Both the position numbers and the translations under genes were made by a program. DNA of 63,302 bases from Pseudomonadales bacterium. Its GTDB lineage: Bacteria; Pseudomonadota; Gammaproteobacteria; Pseudomonadales; Ketobacteraceae. Shown here in pieces: positions 9,419-17,826 of this stretch (positions are counted from its first letter, which is position 1; every line of letters starts with the position of its first letter). The DNA is taken from the NCBI GenBank assembly GCA_002701845.1, contig NZXG01000042.1:1-63302 (forward strand), read 5' to 3'. Below the pieces are notes generated by a model. The model saw nothing but the letters and a program-made list of their open reading frames with translations, did not search any database and was not told where the DNA came from.

Positions 9419-12200
9419 ATGGAAGTGCGACTCAAAGAATTGCGTAGCGGGTTGGGCCGCAAGTTTTTTTTGCTGGTGTTTCTGGCGGCGCTGGTTCCCA
9501 TGCTGTTGTTTGCCTCGTTTGCTTTTAACTATGTGGCCAACCTGTTGTTGCAGCAGGCCCGGCAGGCGGTGGCGCAGGAGGCGGCGCTGTCGGCCACGGT
9601 AATCGCCGAGCAGTTGTTGCTGGCCGCTGACCAACTGCAGCTGGCCGCAGCCAACCCGGAAGTCCTTGAATTCCGCCCCGGCAATCCGTTGCAGCAGGTG
9701 CAGGCGGTGGATTGGGAGAGCGCCGCCGGGCTGGGGCTGGCACTGACACCGGCCGTTCGGCAACGGCTGAGCCAGGGGCAGACGCAACTGCTGCTGGATG
9801 GGGAGCAGCGGCCTGTGCTGCTGCGCCTCACCGCTGGCAATCCCGAGCGCCCGCTATTGCTGGCCCGGCTGGATCCGGCGCGGCTGCTGGCCGCCGGCCA
9901 GCGCCACTCCCGATTGACCGCCTGTCTGTATATGGCCGGTGTCAGCGATCTTGTGTGTACCGACACCCCTCCCTTGTCCGCGGATCAGCTGGCCGCGCAG
10001 CTGGTTTCCGCCGGGCAGCGGGGGGCTATCAGCACGCAGTGGCAGTATGCCGGGCGCACCCTTGATGCCAGCCTGCAGCGGCTGGATCTGACGCCGGGTT
10101 TCGGTGGCGGGCAGGATTGGTGGCTGTGGGCCAGTCAACCCCAGGCGCCGGTGCTGGATTCCCTCTCCGGATTGCAACGGGCGTTGTCTTTGCTGGTGGC
10201 GGTGACGGTGCTGTTGGCAGCCCTGATCAGTGTGTTGTTGATTCGCCGGTTGTTGCGGCCACTGCGGCAATTGATGGACGCCACCCGGGCCGTGGCCAAC
10301 CGTCATTTCGAGGTGAATCTTGCGGTGACCAGCAGTGACGAATTGGGCCAACTGGCCCAGGCCTTCACCACCATGGCCCGGCAGATCGGCAAACAGTTTC
10401 AATTGCTGGATGGGCTGTCCCGGATTGACCAGTTGATCCTGAATGTGCCGGACCTGGATCAGGTGGCCCAGTCCAGTCTCAGTATTCTGCAGCAGCTGGT
10501 GGACAGTGATGGCGCCGCCGTGGCCCTGCGCAACCCGGACGATGGCAGTGAGATCTGGCGTTTCGGGGTGCAACAGGGCAGCGCCCGGCCTGCCTCTGAG
10601 CGCCTGCAGCTGAACGAGGATGAAAGCCATTGGCTGGGGGTGTTGGCGCCCAGTCATCGGGCCAGTCTCAGTGACGCCCGTTACCTGGGCTGGCTCTGGC
10701 CGGGCCAACCCGCCCTGCCTGGGGGGGAATACTTACCTGTTTCCCATTACCGCCGGCGGCAAGAACCGGGGTGTACTGGCCCTGGCCTGGGAGAAATCCC
10801 ATAAACTGCCGGATTACGAACGGGGACTGCTGAAAGATTTTGCCGACCGGTTGGCGGTGGCCATCACCGCCGTGCGGCGGGAGCAAAAACTGTATCGCCA
10901 CGCCCACTTTGATCTGCTGACCCAACTTCCCAACCGGCAACTGTTGAAGGACCGGCTGGATCAGGCCATCAAACACAGCCTGAAGAATCAGACTGCAGGG
11001 GCAGTGATGTTTGTGGACCTGGATAAATTCCAACAGGTGAACGATGCCGACGGCCATGCCCTGGGGGATCAGATTCTGATTCGCACCGCTGAACGACTGC
11101 AGGTGTGTGTTACATTGGAGGATACGGTGGCGCGCCAGGGGGGTGATGAGTTTGTTGTAGTGCTGCGGAATATTGAGTCCCCCATGCGGGCCACCCGGGT
11201 GGCGGACAAAATTATCACCATGCTGTCATCACCGTTCACGGTGGAACACAAAAAATATTTTCTCAACGCCAGTATCGGTATCGCGGTGTTTCCCAGCGAT
11301 GGCATGGATGTGGATACTCTGCTGCGCAAGGCCGACACCGCCATGCACCGGGCCAAGTCCGAAGGCGGTGGTCAATACCGTTATTACGAGGAGGAAATGA
11401 ACCGGGCCTCCCAGCGGCGGATACTGGCGGAGCACCGGATTCGCAGCGCCCTGGAAACCAATCACGTGGAATTGCGTTACCAGCCGCAGTGGTTTTTAAA
11501 CAGCAATGAGTTCAGTGTGGAAGCCCTGGTGCGAATTCGTGATCGTGACGCGGGCCTGCTCTTACCGGAGGCATTCATTGATGTGGCGGAGGATACCGGA
11601 CTGATTCTGGACATGGGGGAATGGGTGCTGCGGGAGGCCTGTCTGCAGATGGCCCGCTGGCGACTGGGCGAACTGCAGGTAAAACGGGTCTCGGTGAATG
11701 TGTCAGGGGTTCAGCTGGCGCGAATGGATTTCGTGGCGCTGGTGGAATCCGCGGTGCGGCAGGCGGGTATTGAGTTCAGCGACCTGGAGTTGGAAGTGAC
11801 AGAATCCATTTTGATTTCCGATGCCGACAGCGCGGCCCGCAAGCTGGGCCAGTTGAGTCAGCTGGGGGTGACCATTGCCATCGACGATTTCGGCACCGGC
11901 TATTCCTCATTAAGTTACCTGCATCGCCTGCCCTTTGATTTGCTCAAGATTGATCACCAGTTTGTGGCCGGCATTGGCGCCAACGAGTTAAGTCAATCCA
12001 TCACCCACAGTATCGTGGAGCTGGCCAAATCCTTTCATAAATCGGTGATTGCTGAAGGCGTGGAAACCCGGGAACAGTTACAGGTACTGAAACAAATGGG
12101 TTGTGATGCCATGCAGGGCTATTTGCTGGCGCGGCCATTGACCGCGGACAATCTGGAAAACTTTATCCGCCAGGCAAGGCCGGCCACCGAATTTTCCTGA
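9419..12200 (+). pseudogene. HAMP-GAF-GGDEF-EAL cyclic-di-GMP protein, frameshifted at a G7 run
   Basis: Membrane sensor that would make and/or degrade cyclic-di-GMP. The first frame (from 9419) gives a transmembrane helix at about residues 16-40, a periplasmic sensor region, a second helix near 255-275, a HAMP segment and a GAF-like domain. Reading breaks at a run of seven G (10721-10727). Removing one G continues smoothly into YLFPITAGGKNRGVLAL, then a GGDEF domain (intact GGDEF motif, no RxxD inhibitory site) and an EAL domain (VEALVRIRD), ending at 12200. Repaired length is about 926 residues. The break is either an assembly error in the homopolymer or a real recent mutation. Without repair only a sensor without its output domains would be made. 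Confidence 0.85.
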
Positions 12201-12219
12201 AGTTTGTAAAGCAAGGGCT

Positions 12220-12762
12220 TCAGAGGTTTCCCAGCGTAAACAGCTCCGGCTGCTGGCGAATCCGGTCCAGCATGCGCAGTGTCAGACCCCATAACACCTT
12301 TTCCCCGTAATGATAACAGGGCAACTGCAAGGCAAAGTGTCCCTGCTGCCAGGTCAGAGAGTTGCGCTGTTCCAGTTGATTGAAAAAGGCCAGCGGAATC
12401 CACAAGGCATCGTCGCATTCATGATTCAGGTTGATGTCATCACCCCCCTGCCACAGGAACAGATGCGGCACCACTACCATCAGACCGTTATTGCGGTGGC
12501 GGCGGGTGATTTGATGGGGCAACCGGTGTTGAAACTGACCGTAGTGATGCAGGTCCAGCCCGGTTTCCTCCCAGGTTTCGCGAATGGCGGTATGCAACAG
12601 GCTGGCGTCTTCGGTCTGCTTGCGGCCACCGGGAAACGCCATATCACCGGACCAGGGATCACCGGGCCGTTTGGCCCGCTGGATAAAAAACAGTTCCACT
12701 CCCTGGGGTCCGGGCCGGTAAATTACCGCCACCGCCGCCTGATCAAGCCAACCTCCCAGCAT
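12220..12762 (-). CDS. Nudix hydrolase, probable CoA pyrophosphatase (NudL-like)
   Basis: Hydrolyses a nucleoside-diphosphate-linked substrate, by family probably CoA or acyl-CoA to phosphopantetheine and 3',5'-ADP. The 180-residue protein has the Nudix box from about residue 46 (GGRKQTED...RETWEETGL) and, just before it, SGDMAFPGG, which fits the CoA-specific extension seen in NudL-type proteins. A soluble protein. It ends 20 bases from the end of the convergent cyclic-di-GMP gene and lies 9 bases downstream of the acyltransferase gene, so it is probably co-transcribed with it. The substrate assignment is inferred from the motif. Confidence 0.85.
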   Translation of the reverse strand: MLGGWLDQAAVAVIYRPGPQGVELFFIQRAKRPGDPWSGDMAFPGGRKQTEDASLLHTAIRETWEETGLDLHHYGQFQHRLPHQITRRHRNNGLMVVVPHLFLWQGGDDINLNHECDDALWIPLAFFNQLEQRNSLTWQQGHFALQLPCYHYGEKVLWGLTLRMLDRIRQQPELFTLGNL

Positions 12763-12771
12763 GATTTCACC

Positions 12772-13674
12772 TCAATACAATTTCGGCTCGCCCGGAGGGC
12801 GGCTTTTAAAACGGCGGTGTTGCCACAGATACTGGGCAGGGTAACGGCGAATGTTCTGTTCGATGCACTGATTCATAATGCTGGCATCGGCCACGGTATC
12901 ACCGGTGGGATACGTCAGCGGCGGTTGCACTGCAATATGGTAGCCGTCCGCCTCGCGGCCGAAGATCACCGGCATGGCCAGGGCCCCGGTAATATTGATA
13001 AATTCCGGGGTCTTGGCGATGGTGGCGGTGGGCACGCCGAAAAACGGGGCGAACACACTGATCTTTGAGCCGTAATGCTGGTCCGGCAGATAAAAGCCGA
13101 TGCCGCCTTTGCGCATATGGCTGAGAAAGGGCCGGATACTGCGATTGGGCACGGGAATGGTGTAGCGGGCGCGCTTGAGGGCACTGTACTGCTCGAACAA
13201 GTCGTTGTGGGCCGGCTTGTACATGGCGGCGGTGGATACGCGCTCCGAGAACAACCGCAGGCACAGTTCCAGGGAGGTCATGTGCGCGGCAATCAACATG
13301 ACGCCGCGACCCTCCGCCTGCGCCCGCTCTATATGTTCCAGCCCACTGAGGTGGCACAGCGGGTCCACCTTGGAGGGCTTACCCCAGTACGCCAGGCCGA
13401 TTTCAATAAAACCGATGCCAAGCTCATCAAAGGCGTCGTGGAATAATTGTTTACGCTGGGGCCAGTCGAGCTCCGGGAAACACAGTTCCAGATTGCGCCG
13501 GGTCACATGCCGGCGTTCCGGGCTGATCAATTTGATCAACCGGCCCAGCACCCGCCCCAGACTCAGTTGCCAGTGGAACGGCAGTTGCGCCACGCACCAG
13601 CCCAGGCCCAGCAAACACCACACGGGCCAGTAACGGGGGTGGTAGTGGCGGCGTTGAATCTGGTAGGCGCTCAT
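12772..13674 (-). CDS. LpxL/HtrB-type lysophospholipid/lipid A acyltransferase
   Basis: Inner-membrane acyltransferase that places a secondary acyl chain on the lipid A precursor or a related lipid. The 300-residue protein has one N-terminal hydrophobic segment and the catalytic H-x4-E motif (AHMTSLE, about residue 130), followed by the family's conserved FLPDQ-like stretch (here FYLPDQHYG) and a C-terminal P-x-Q-Y-x-W-x-H-R-R-F-K. Length matches LpxL/LpxM. A Nudix gene follows directly. Which acyl position it fills cannot be said from sequence alone. Confidence 0.88.
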   Translation of the reverse strand: MSAYQIQRRHYHPRYWPVWCLLGLGWCVAQLPFHWQLSLGRVLGRLIKLISPERRHVTRRNLELCFPELDWPQRKQLFHDAFDELGIGFIEIGLAYWGKPSKVDPLCHLSGLEHIERAQAEGRGVMLIAAHMTSLELCLRLFSERVSTAAMYKPAHNDLFEQYSALKRARYTIPVPNRSIRPFLSHMRKGGIGFYLPDQHYGSKISVFAPFFGVPTATIAKTPEFINITGALAMPVIFGREADGYHIAVQPPLTYPTGDTVADASIMNQCIEQNIRRYPAQYLWQHRRFKSRPPGEPKLY

Positions 13675-13786
13675 GATGGCGGTAAGGGCTCCAAACTGGC
13701 TGATAAAAGGCGTGATGATAACACAGGGCCAGAGGTGTATCAGAGCCGGAGGGTTGCGTCATGGGTGGGAGTAACTCAGGAGTAGC

Positions 13787-13809
13787 GTGCAGGCGGGAAC
13801 CGCCTGCAC
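13787..13809. repeat. Perfect 10-bp inverted repeat with 3-base loop
   Basis: GTGCAGGCGG and CCGCCTGCAC flank a GAA loop in the 170-base stretch between the acyltransferase start and the GMC oxidoreductase stop. There is no T run on either side, so it is not a clear Rho-independent terminator. It could end the transcript of neither neighbour efficiently, act as an RNA-stabilising hairpin, or be a solitary REP-like element. No second copy was noticed in the window. Confidence 0.6.
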
Positions 13810-13844
13810 TAGTCGAGTAAGGATGACGCCCTGACACCCGGCAC

Positions 13845-15455
13845 CTAAACCAATAATTGCTCCCCTAACGCCGTGGCCTGGCGCGCTACCATGCCATAGA
13901 TGGAAAGCTGCGGATTGGCGCCGATACTGGTGGGGAAGGTGGAGCCGTCCATAATATGCAGGCCCTCCAGATGATGGAATTTGCCGTTGCTGTCCACCAC
14001 CGAAGTGGCCGGGTCCTCCCCCATGGCACAGCCACCCATCACGTGGGCGCTGCCCACCCGCATCTGGTTCACCGCCAGATCCAGTTGCTCAATATGGGCC
14101 ACGGTGTCCGCCAGGTTGGTCTGATACCGGCTCATGCTGTGTACCGGACGCACGGCGTTGGCGCCGGCGGCGAACTGAATCTCCGCCATGGTCTTCCAGG
14201 CCCGCACAATGGCTTCCCGCAGATAGTCGTTGATCTCGTAATGAATGCCGGGCAGTTCGTCATCCCGCAGAAACACCTCGCCACCAGGACTCTGCTCCAC
14301 AAAGCCATCCCGGATCAGGGCAATCATCATATTCAGATGCCGCAGGCGATTCATCTGCGCCGAATGGGCCTCCCCATGCAGCATGCCGATGGAGGCCACA
14401 AAGCCCGGATGCATGGGAGGTACTTCCACCTTGAAACCGGCCGGGCCGGCGACCCCGTCCCGCCACTGGAAATGATCGGAATACACCGACTGCGGGGCGC
14501 CATAAAAGCCATCGATGCGCTCCGGGAAATCCGCCAGGGTGGCGGGTACCGGATGCAAGAAGGTGCGCTTGCCGATTCGGTTGTGGGGGTCGGGCGCATT
14601 GGACCGCAACAGCAGACCGGGGCCGTTGATGCCGCCGCAGGCCATCACCGTATGCCGGGCGCGTACCTCAATGGGCTGGGTGCGGTCAATGCCGTTTTCC
14701 GCCAGGCCGTAGCCGCTGATACCCCGCACCTGATCGCCGTCGATAATGAGTTGATGGGCTCGCGCCCGGTGCACCAGCTGCGCGCCTTTGGCCAGGGCCG
14801 CGGGCACGGTGGTCACCAGCATGCTCTGCTTGGCGTTGGTGGGGCAGCCGGTACCGCAGTAACCCAGGTTCCAGCAGCCGCTGACATTGCGGGGAATGAT
14901 GTCCCATTCATAACCCAGGCGCTCGCACCCCTTGGCAATCACATTGTTATTGGCGTTGGGCGCCTGCTGCCACTTGCTGATATTCAGCCGCTGCTCCATG
15001 CGCTCGAACCAGGGCGTCATCTCCGCCTCGGTAAAACCTTTCAGGCCATGCACCCGGGTCCAGTGCTCCAGGGTCTGGGGCGGGGTGCGGAAGCTGGCGG
15101 TCCAGTTCACCGTGGTGGAACCGCCCACCGCCCGGCCCTGCAAAATGGCGAAGGCGCCGTCGGCGGTGCCCCGGGTCAGCCCCTCCTGATACAGGCTGCT
15201 GTAGGCTTTGTTCTCCTGCATATCGAAATCGTTGGAACTGCGCAGGGGGCCTTCCTCCAGCATCACCACCTGCAGCCCCTGATTGGCAAAGATCTCCGCG
15301 GCGGTGCCGCCCCCGGCGCCGGTGCCGATCACCAGCACGTCGCATTCCAGCGTCAGCGGCTGCTCGAGGCTGGCCCCATTGTAGGTGATCCAGCCACCGG
15401 CCATGCCGGCGCGGAAGATATCCGGAATATCCTTAACGATAATTTTGTTGTTCAT
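13845..15455 (-). CDS. GMC-family oxidoreductase (alcohol oxidase/dehydrogenase)
   Basis: FAD enzyme oxidising an alcohol to an aldehyde. The 536-residue protein carries the FAD-binding VLVIGTGAGGGTAAE (about residues 39-53). A Cys-rich segment GCWNLGYCGTGCPTNAKQS resembles that of long-chain alcohol oxidases, and the C-terminal GMC signature includes HVMGGCAMGEDP and NPQLSIYGM. No signal peptide is seen. It is the third gene of a row with a Tat-exported partner (10 bases upstream) and an aldehyde dehydrogenase, which suggests stepwise oxidation of an alcohol to an acid. A long-chain aliphatic or an aromatic alcohol are both possible; the lipid-use context favours the former. Confidence 0.85.
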   Translation of the reverse strand: MNNKIIVKDIPDIFRAGMAGGWITYNGASLEQPLTLECDVLVIGTGAGGGTAAEIFANQGLQVVMLEEGPLRSSNDFDMQENKAYSSLYQEGLTRGTADGAFAILQGRAVGGSTTVNWTASFRTPPQTLEHWTRVHGLKGFTEAEMTPWFERMEQRLNISKWQQAPNANNNVIAKGCERLGYEWDIIPRNVSGCWNLGYCGTGCPTNAKQSMLVTTVPAALAKGAQLVHRARAHQLIIDGDQVRGISGYGLAENGIDRTQPIEVRARHTVMACGGINGPGLLLRSNAPDPHNRIGKRTFLHPVPATLADFPERIDGFYGAPQSVYSDHFQWRDGVAGPAGFKVEVPPMHPGFVASIGMLHGEAHSAQMNRLRHLNMMIALIRDGFVEQSPGGEVFLRDDELPGIHYEINDYLREAIVRAWKTMAEIQFAAGANAVRPVHSMSRYQTNLADTVAHIEQLDLAVNQMRVGSAHVMGGCAMGEDPATSVVDSNGKFHHLEGLHIMDGSTFPTSIGANPQLSIYGMVARQATALGEQLLV

Positions 15456-15465
15456 GATCGTGTAC

Positions 15466-16032
15466 TCAGCTGGGAATATGTTGCGGCGGACCCGGATAAA
15501 TGTCGTCGGTCCAGTTGGCGGGCTGATCGTAGTACATCAGGGTGGGCAACTGGGTCAGCAGCACATAGCCCTGGCGTAGGGTGTTGAAGCGGCTGGTCTG
15601 CCAGCGTTCCAGAAACCCCAGCACCTGGGCTTCGGAAGCTGCTTCCCAACGGGGCCAGATTCCGGCCACCAGCATCCGGAAAGGCGCCAGATAGAGCAGG
15701 TCGAACAGCTCATGCACCAGTTTTTGGGTCTCGGCGCTGGTGTGTTGAATAAAGCGGTCGATGTCCACCAGCAACCGGTCCAGCACTGGCTGTCGGGTGG
15801 CGGGATCCGTGGGGAAGTTGCCCTGCAGCACCGCCGGTGCCACGGCGCTGAGGATGATGGCATCCTTCTGCCGTAGAAAGCCCAGGGGCTCGGCGCTGAC
15901 AGCGCTGCTTTGATGGGGCTCACAGCCCTGCAGGGAGCCCAGCACGCCGGCGCCGGCCAGAACGCTGGAGCCCACCAGGCTCAGGCGCAAAAATGCCCGG
16001 CGATTGAGTTCCGGTGGTTGATCAGGTCGCAT
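15466..16032 (-). CDS. Tat-exported partner protein (gluconate dehydrogenase subunit 3-like)
   Basis: The 188-residue protein begins with a twin-arginine signal (NRRAFLRLSLVGSS, Arg11-Arg12) and a hydrophobic stretch ending LQGC, so it may be a Tat-exported lipoprotein anchored through Cys37. The mature part is a helical domain of the type that accompanies GMC oxidoreductases as a small subunit (gluconate 2-dehydrogenase subunit 3-like, with hydrophobic and aromatic spacing such as LLTQLPTLMYYDQP). Since the GMC partner has no signal of its own, it may be exported folded with this subunit as a hitchhiker. This is inferred from family behaviour. Ten bases separate the two genes. Confidence 0.75.
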   Translation of the reverse strand: MRPDQPPELNRRAFLRLSLVGSSVLAGAGVLGSLQGCEPHQSSAVSAEPLGFLRQKDAIILSAVAPAVLQGNFPTDPATRQPVLDRLLVDIDRFIQHTSAETQKLVHELFDLLYLAPFRMLVAGIWPRWEAASEAQVLGFLERWQTSRFNTLRQGYVLLTQLPTLMYYDQPANWTDDIYPGPPQHIPS

Positions 16033-16091
16033 GGAAGGGTCCTGTTGTTATTGTTAATTTGATTAATAATGCGACGATTAAATCAGATTCA

Positions 16092-17540
16092 TTAATCCGG
16101 TTTCAATGCAATTTTTAGTGCAATTTTGTGAATGCGGCGGTTCCAGGGCGGAAACAGCAGTTTGGTGCCGTTCACCTTGCCCTTGCTCAGCACCCCCTTG
16201 GCCTTGGTGAAGGTGAGGAAGCCCTCTTTGCCGTGATAGTGCCCCATGCCCGAGGGCCCCACACCGCCAAAGGGCATGTCGTCCACCGCCACATGGGACA
16301 GGGTATCGTTGATGCAGGCGCCCCCGGAATGGGTGTGATTGAGCACAAAGTCCGACCGTTCCCGGTTGTAGTCAAAATAGTACAGCGCCAGGGGGCGGGG
16401 TTGCTGATTGATATGGGCGATGGCCTGTTCCAGGGTGTCATAGGGTTTGACGATCAAGAGAGGACCAAAAATCTCCTCCTGCTCGATCAACATGTCCGGC
16501 GTGGTATCCAGCACCAGGGTAATGGGCAGCTTGCCGGAGCCGGCGAAATCCTCCCGCGCCGGATTGATGGGTACAATCCTCGCCCCCTTGGCCTCGGCGT
16601 CGTCCAGGTAGCGTTGCAGCCGTTGCATCTGGCGTTCATTGATCACCGCGGTGTAGTCGTCGTTGTCGCGCTTGCTGGGATACCAGTTGGAGACCACCCG
16701 GCTGAAGGCCTGGGTGAAGGCGTCCACCTGATGGCGGGGCACCAACACATAGTCCGGCGCCACGCAGGTCTGACCGGCGTTCAGGCATTTGCCCCAGGAC
16801 ATACGCTCTGCCGCCTCCTGCAAAGGATAGGATTCATGAATCAGGGCCGGGGACTTGCCCCCCAGCTCCAGGGTCACCGGGGTCAGATTCTCCGCCGCCG
16901 CCGCCATCACATGCCGGCCCACGGCGGTGGAGCCGGTAAACAGCAGGTGGTCGAAGGCCAGCCGGGAAAAGGCGATGCTCACCTCCGCCTCACCGGTGAC
17001 CACCGCCACCTGATCCTCGGTGTAGATCTCCGCCAGCATGGTCTTCAGGGCCTCCGCCGCGTGGGGTGTGTACTCCGACATTTTGATCATCACCCGGTTG
17101 CCGGCGGCCAGAGCGGCGATCATGGGCCCCAGGGCCAGAAAATACGGATAATTCCAGGGTACGATAATGCCCACCACCCCCAGGGGTTGATGAATCACAT
17201 GGGCCCGGGCCGGGCGCACATTCATGGAGGTATGCCGGCGCTGGGGCCGCATCCAGCGGCGGATATTACGGGTGTTGTACTTAATGGAATCCACCAGGCT
17301 GGCCAGCTCCAGAAACCGGGTTTCCGTTGGGCAGCGCACCCCAAAATCCCGGTTCACCGCCTCCACCAGGGCATCCTGATGGTAGTAGAGGGGGGATTTA
17401 AGCCGCTTGAGCAGGCCAATGCGCTCCTCGGCGCTGGGCATGGGATGTTGCTGAAAGGCGGACTTCTGCTCGTGAAAACAGCGTTCCATGGCCTCAATCA
17501 GCGGAGTCTGGTCGATCATTGGCGCGGCGGTGGCAGTCAT
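16092..17540 (-). CDS. Aldehyde dehydrogenase (coniferyl aldehyde dehydrogenase-like)
   Basis: NAD(P)-dependent oxidation of an aldehyde to its acid. The 482-residue protein has the ALDH signatures PWNYP (cofactor site), LELGGKSPAL with the general-base Glu (about 220) and NAGQTCVAPDY with the catalytic Cys (about 254), plus EEIFGPLL and the C-terminal PFGGVGPSGMG. Similarity of layout is to the class-3-like coniferyl aldehyde dehydrogenase group, members of which accept long-chain aldehydes too. The C-terminus is basic and hydrophobic (IHKIALKIALK), possibly a membrane contact. First gene of the alcohol-oxidation row, with a palindrome-containing promoter upstream. Confidence 0.9.
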   Translation of the reverse strand: MTATAAPMIDQTPLIEAMERCFHEQKSAFQQHPMPSAEERIGLLKRLKSPLYYHQDALVEAVNRDFGVRCPTETRFLELASLVDSIKYNTRNIRRWMRPQRRHTSMNVRPARAHVIHQPLGVVGIIVPWNYPYFLALGPMIAALAAGNRVMIKMSEYTPHAAEALKTMLAEIYTEDQVAVVTGEAEVSIAFSRLAFDHLLFTGSTAVGRHVMAAAAENLTPVTLELGGKSPALIHESYPLQEAAERMSWGKCLNAGQTCVAPDYVLVPRHQVDAFTQAFSRVVSNWYPSKRDNDDYTAVINERQMQRLQRYLDDAEAKGARIVPINPAREDFAGSGKLPITLVLDTTPDMLIEQEEIFGPLLIVKPYDTLEQAIAHINQQPRPLALYYFDYNRERSDFVLNHTHSGGACINDTLSHVAVDDMPFGGVGPSGMGHYHGKEGFLTFTKAKGVLSKGKVNGTKLLFPPWNRRIHKIALKIALKPD

Positions 17541-17623
17541 GGGGCAAACCTCTTGAGCATTATTATCGGTGTGGATGTGGGGGCGCCGGTGGCGGTACCT
17601 CGGCGGAGCCCTGGGATTGGCCC

Positions 17624-17653
17624 AGTATTAGAGCTTTTGCTCTAATCTGTCAA
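17624..17653 (-). promoter_or_regulatory. Promoter with 20-bp palindromic operator ahead of the aldehyde dehydrogenase
   Basis: On the minus strand a perfect -35 TTGACA is followed after 18 bases by AATACT as a -10. The spacer contains the perfect palindrome ATTAGAGC-AAAA-GCTCTAAT (17627-17646). A dyad lying between -35 and -10 with a slightly long spacer is the layout of MerR-family activated promoters; a TetR- or MarR-type repressor is the alternative. The predicted leader to the ATG at 17540 is about 77 bases. No regulator gene lies beside it. Confidence 0.55.
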
Positions 17654-17693
17654 TCAATTGGGAGGTTTGGGTGGTCATTATGACTCTCAATCC

Positions 17694-17736
17694 TGATGAG
17701 GAAATAATCGACACCTCATCATGAAAGTCAAATAAT
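17694..17736 (+). promoter_or_regulatory. Promoter of the TonB receptor with inverted-repeat operator
   Basis: TCGACA (17708-17713) and AATAAT (17731-17736) are spaced by 17 bases, a good sigma-70-like match. An inverted repeat, TGATGAGG (17694-17701) and CCTCATCA (17714-17721), brackets the -35 box, so a dimeric regulator bound there would control transcription. It does not match the Fur consensus. Transcription would start near 17743, leaving an 84-base leader. Confidence 0.45.
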
Positions 17737-17778
17737 ATAAACAGTAATTATTCGTATTAATATTTACATGTGAAAGCG

Positions 17779-17822
17779 CCCCCAATACAATGGCGATCAA
17801 TTTTGCATCGCTGTATTGGGGG
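17779..17822 (+). promoter_or_regulatory. Leader hairpin that buries the ribosome binding site of the TonB receptor
   Basis: CCCCCAATACA (17779-17789) pairs perfectly with TGTATTGGGGG (17812-17822). The stem continues above a 3-base bulge with GCGAT (17793-17797) and ATCGC (17807-17811), closed by a 9-base loop. The 3' strand holds the GGGGG(A) ribosome binding site, four bases before the ATG at 17827. In the folded state ribosome entry should be blocked, so this is a candidate RNA switch, thermometer or protein-binding site. Confidence 0.6.
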
Positions 17823-17826
17823 ATTT

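Noticed and set aside
13956-17645. Long plus-strand open frames opposite the GMC oxidoreductase (13956-15587) and aldehyde dehydrogenase (16128-17645)
   Set aside because: Both are shadows of clear minus-strand enzymes; no recognisable protein features.
17700-17770. Fur box upstream of the TonB receptor
   Set aside because: The AT-rich stretch contains TAATTATTC-like pieces but no 19-base match to the Fur consensus.
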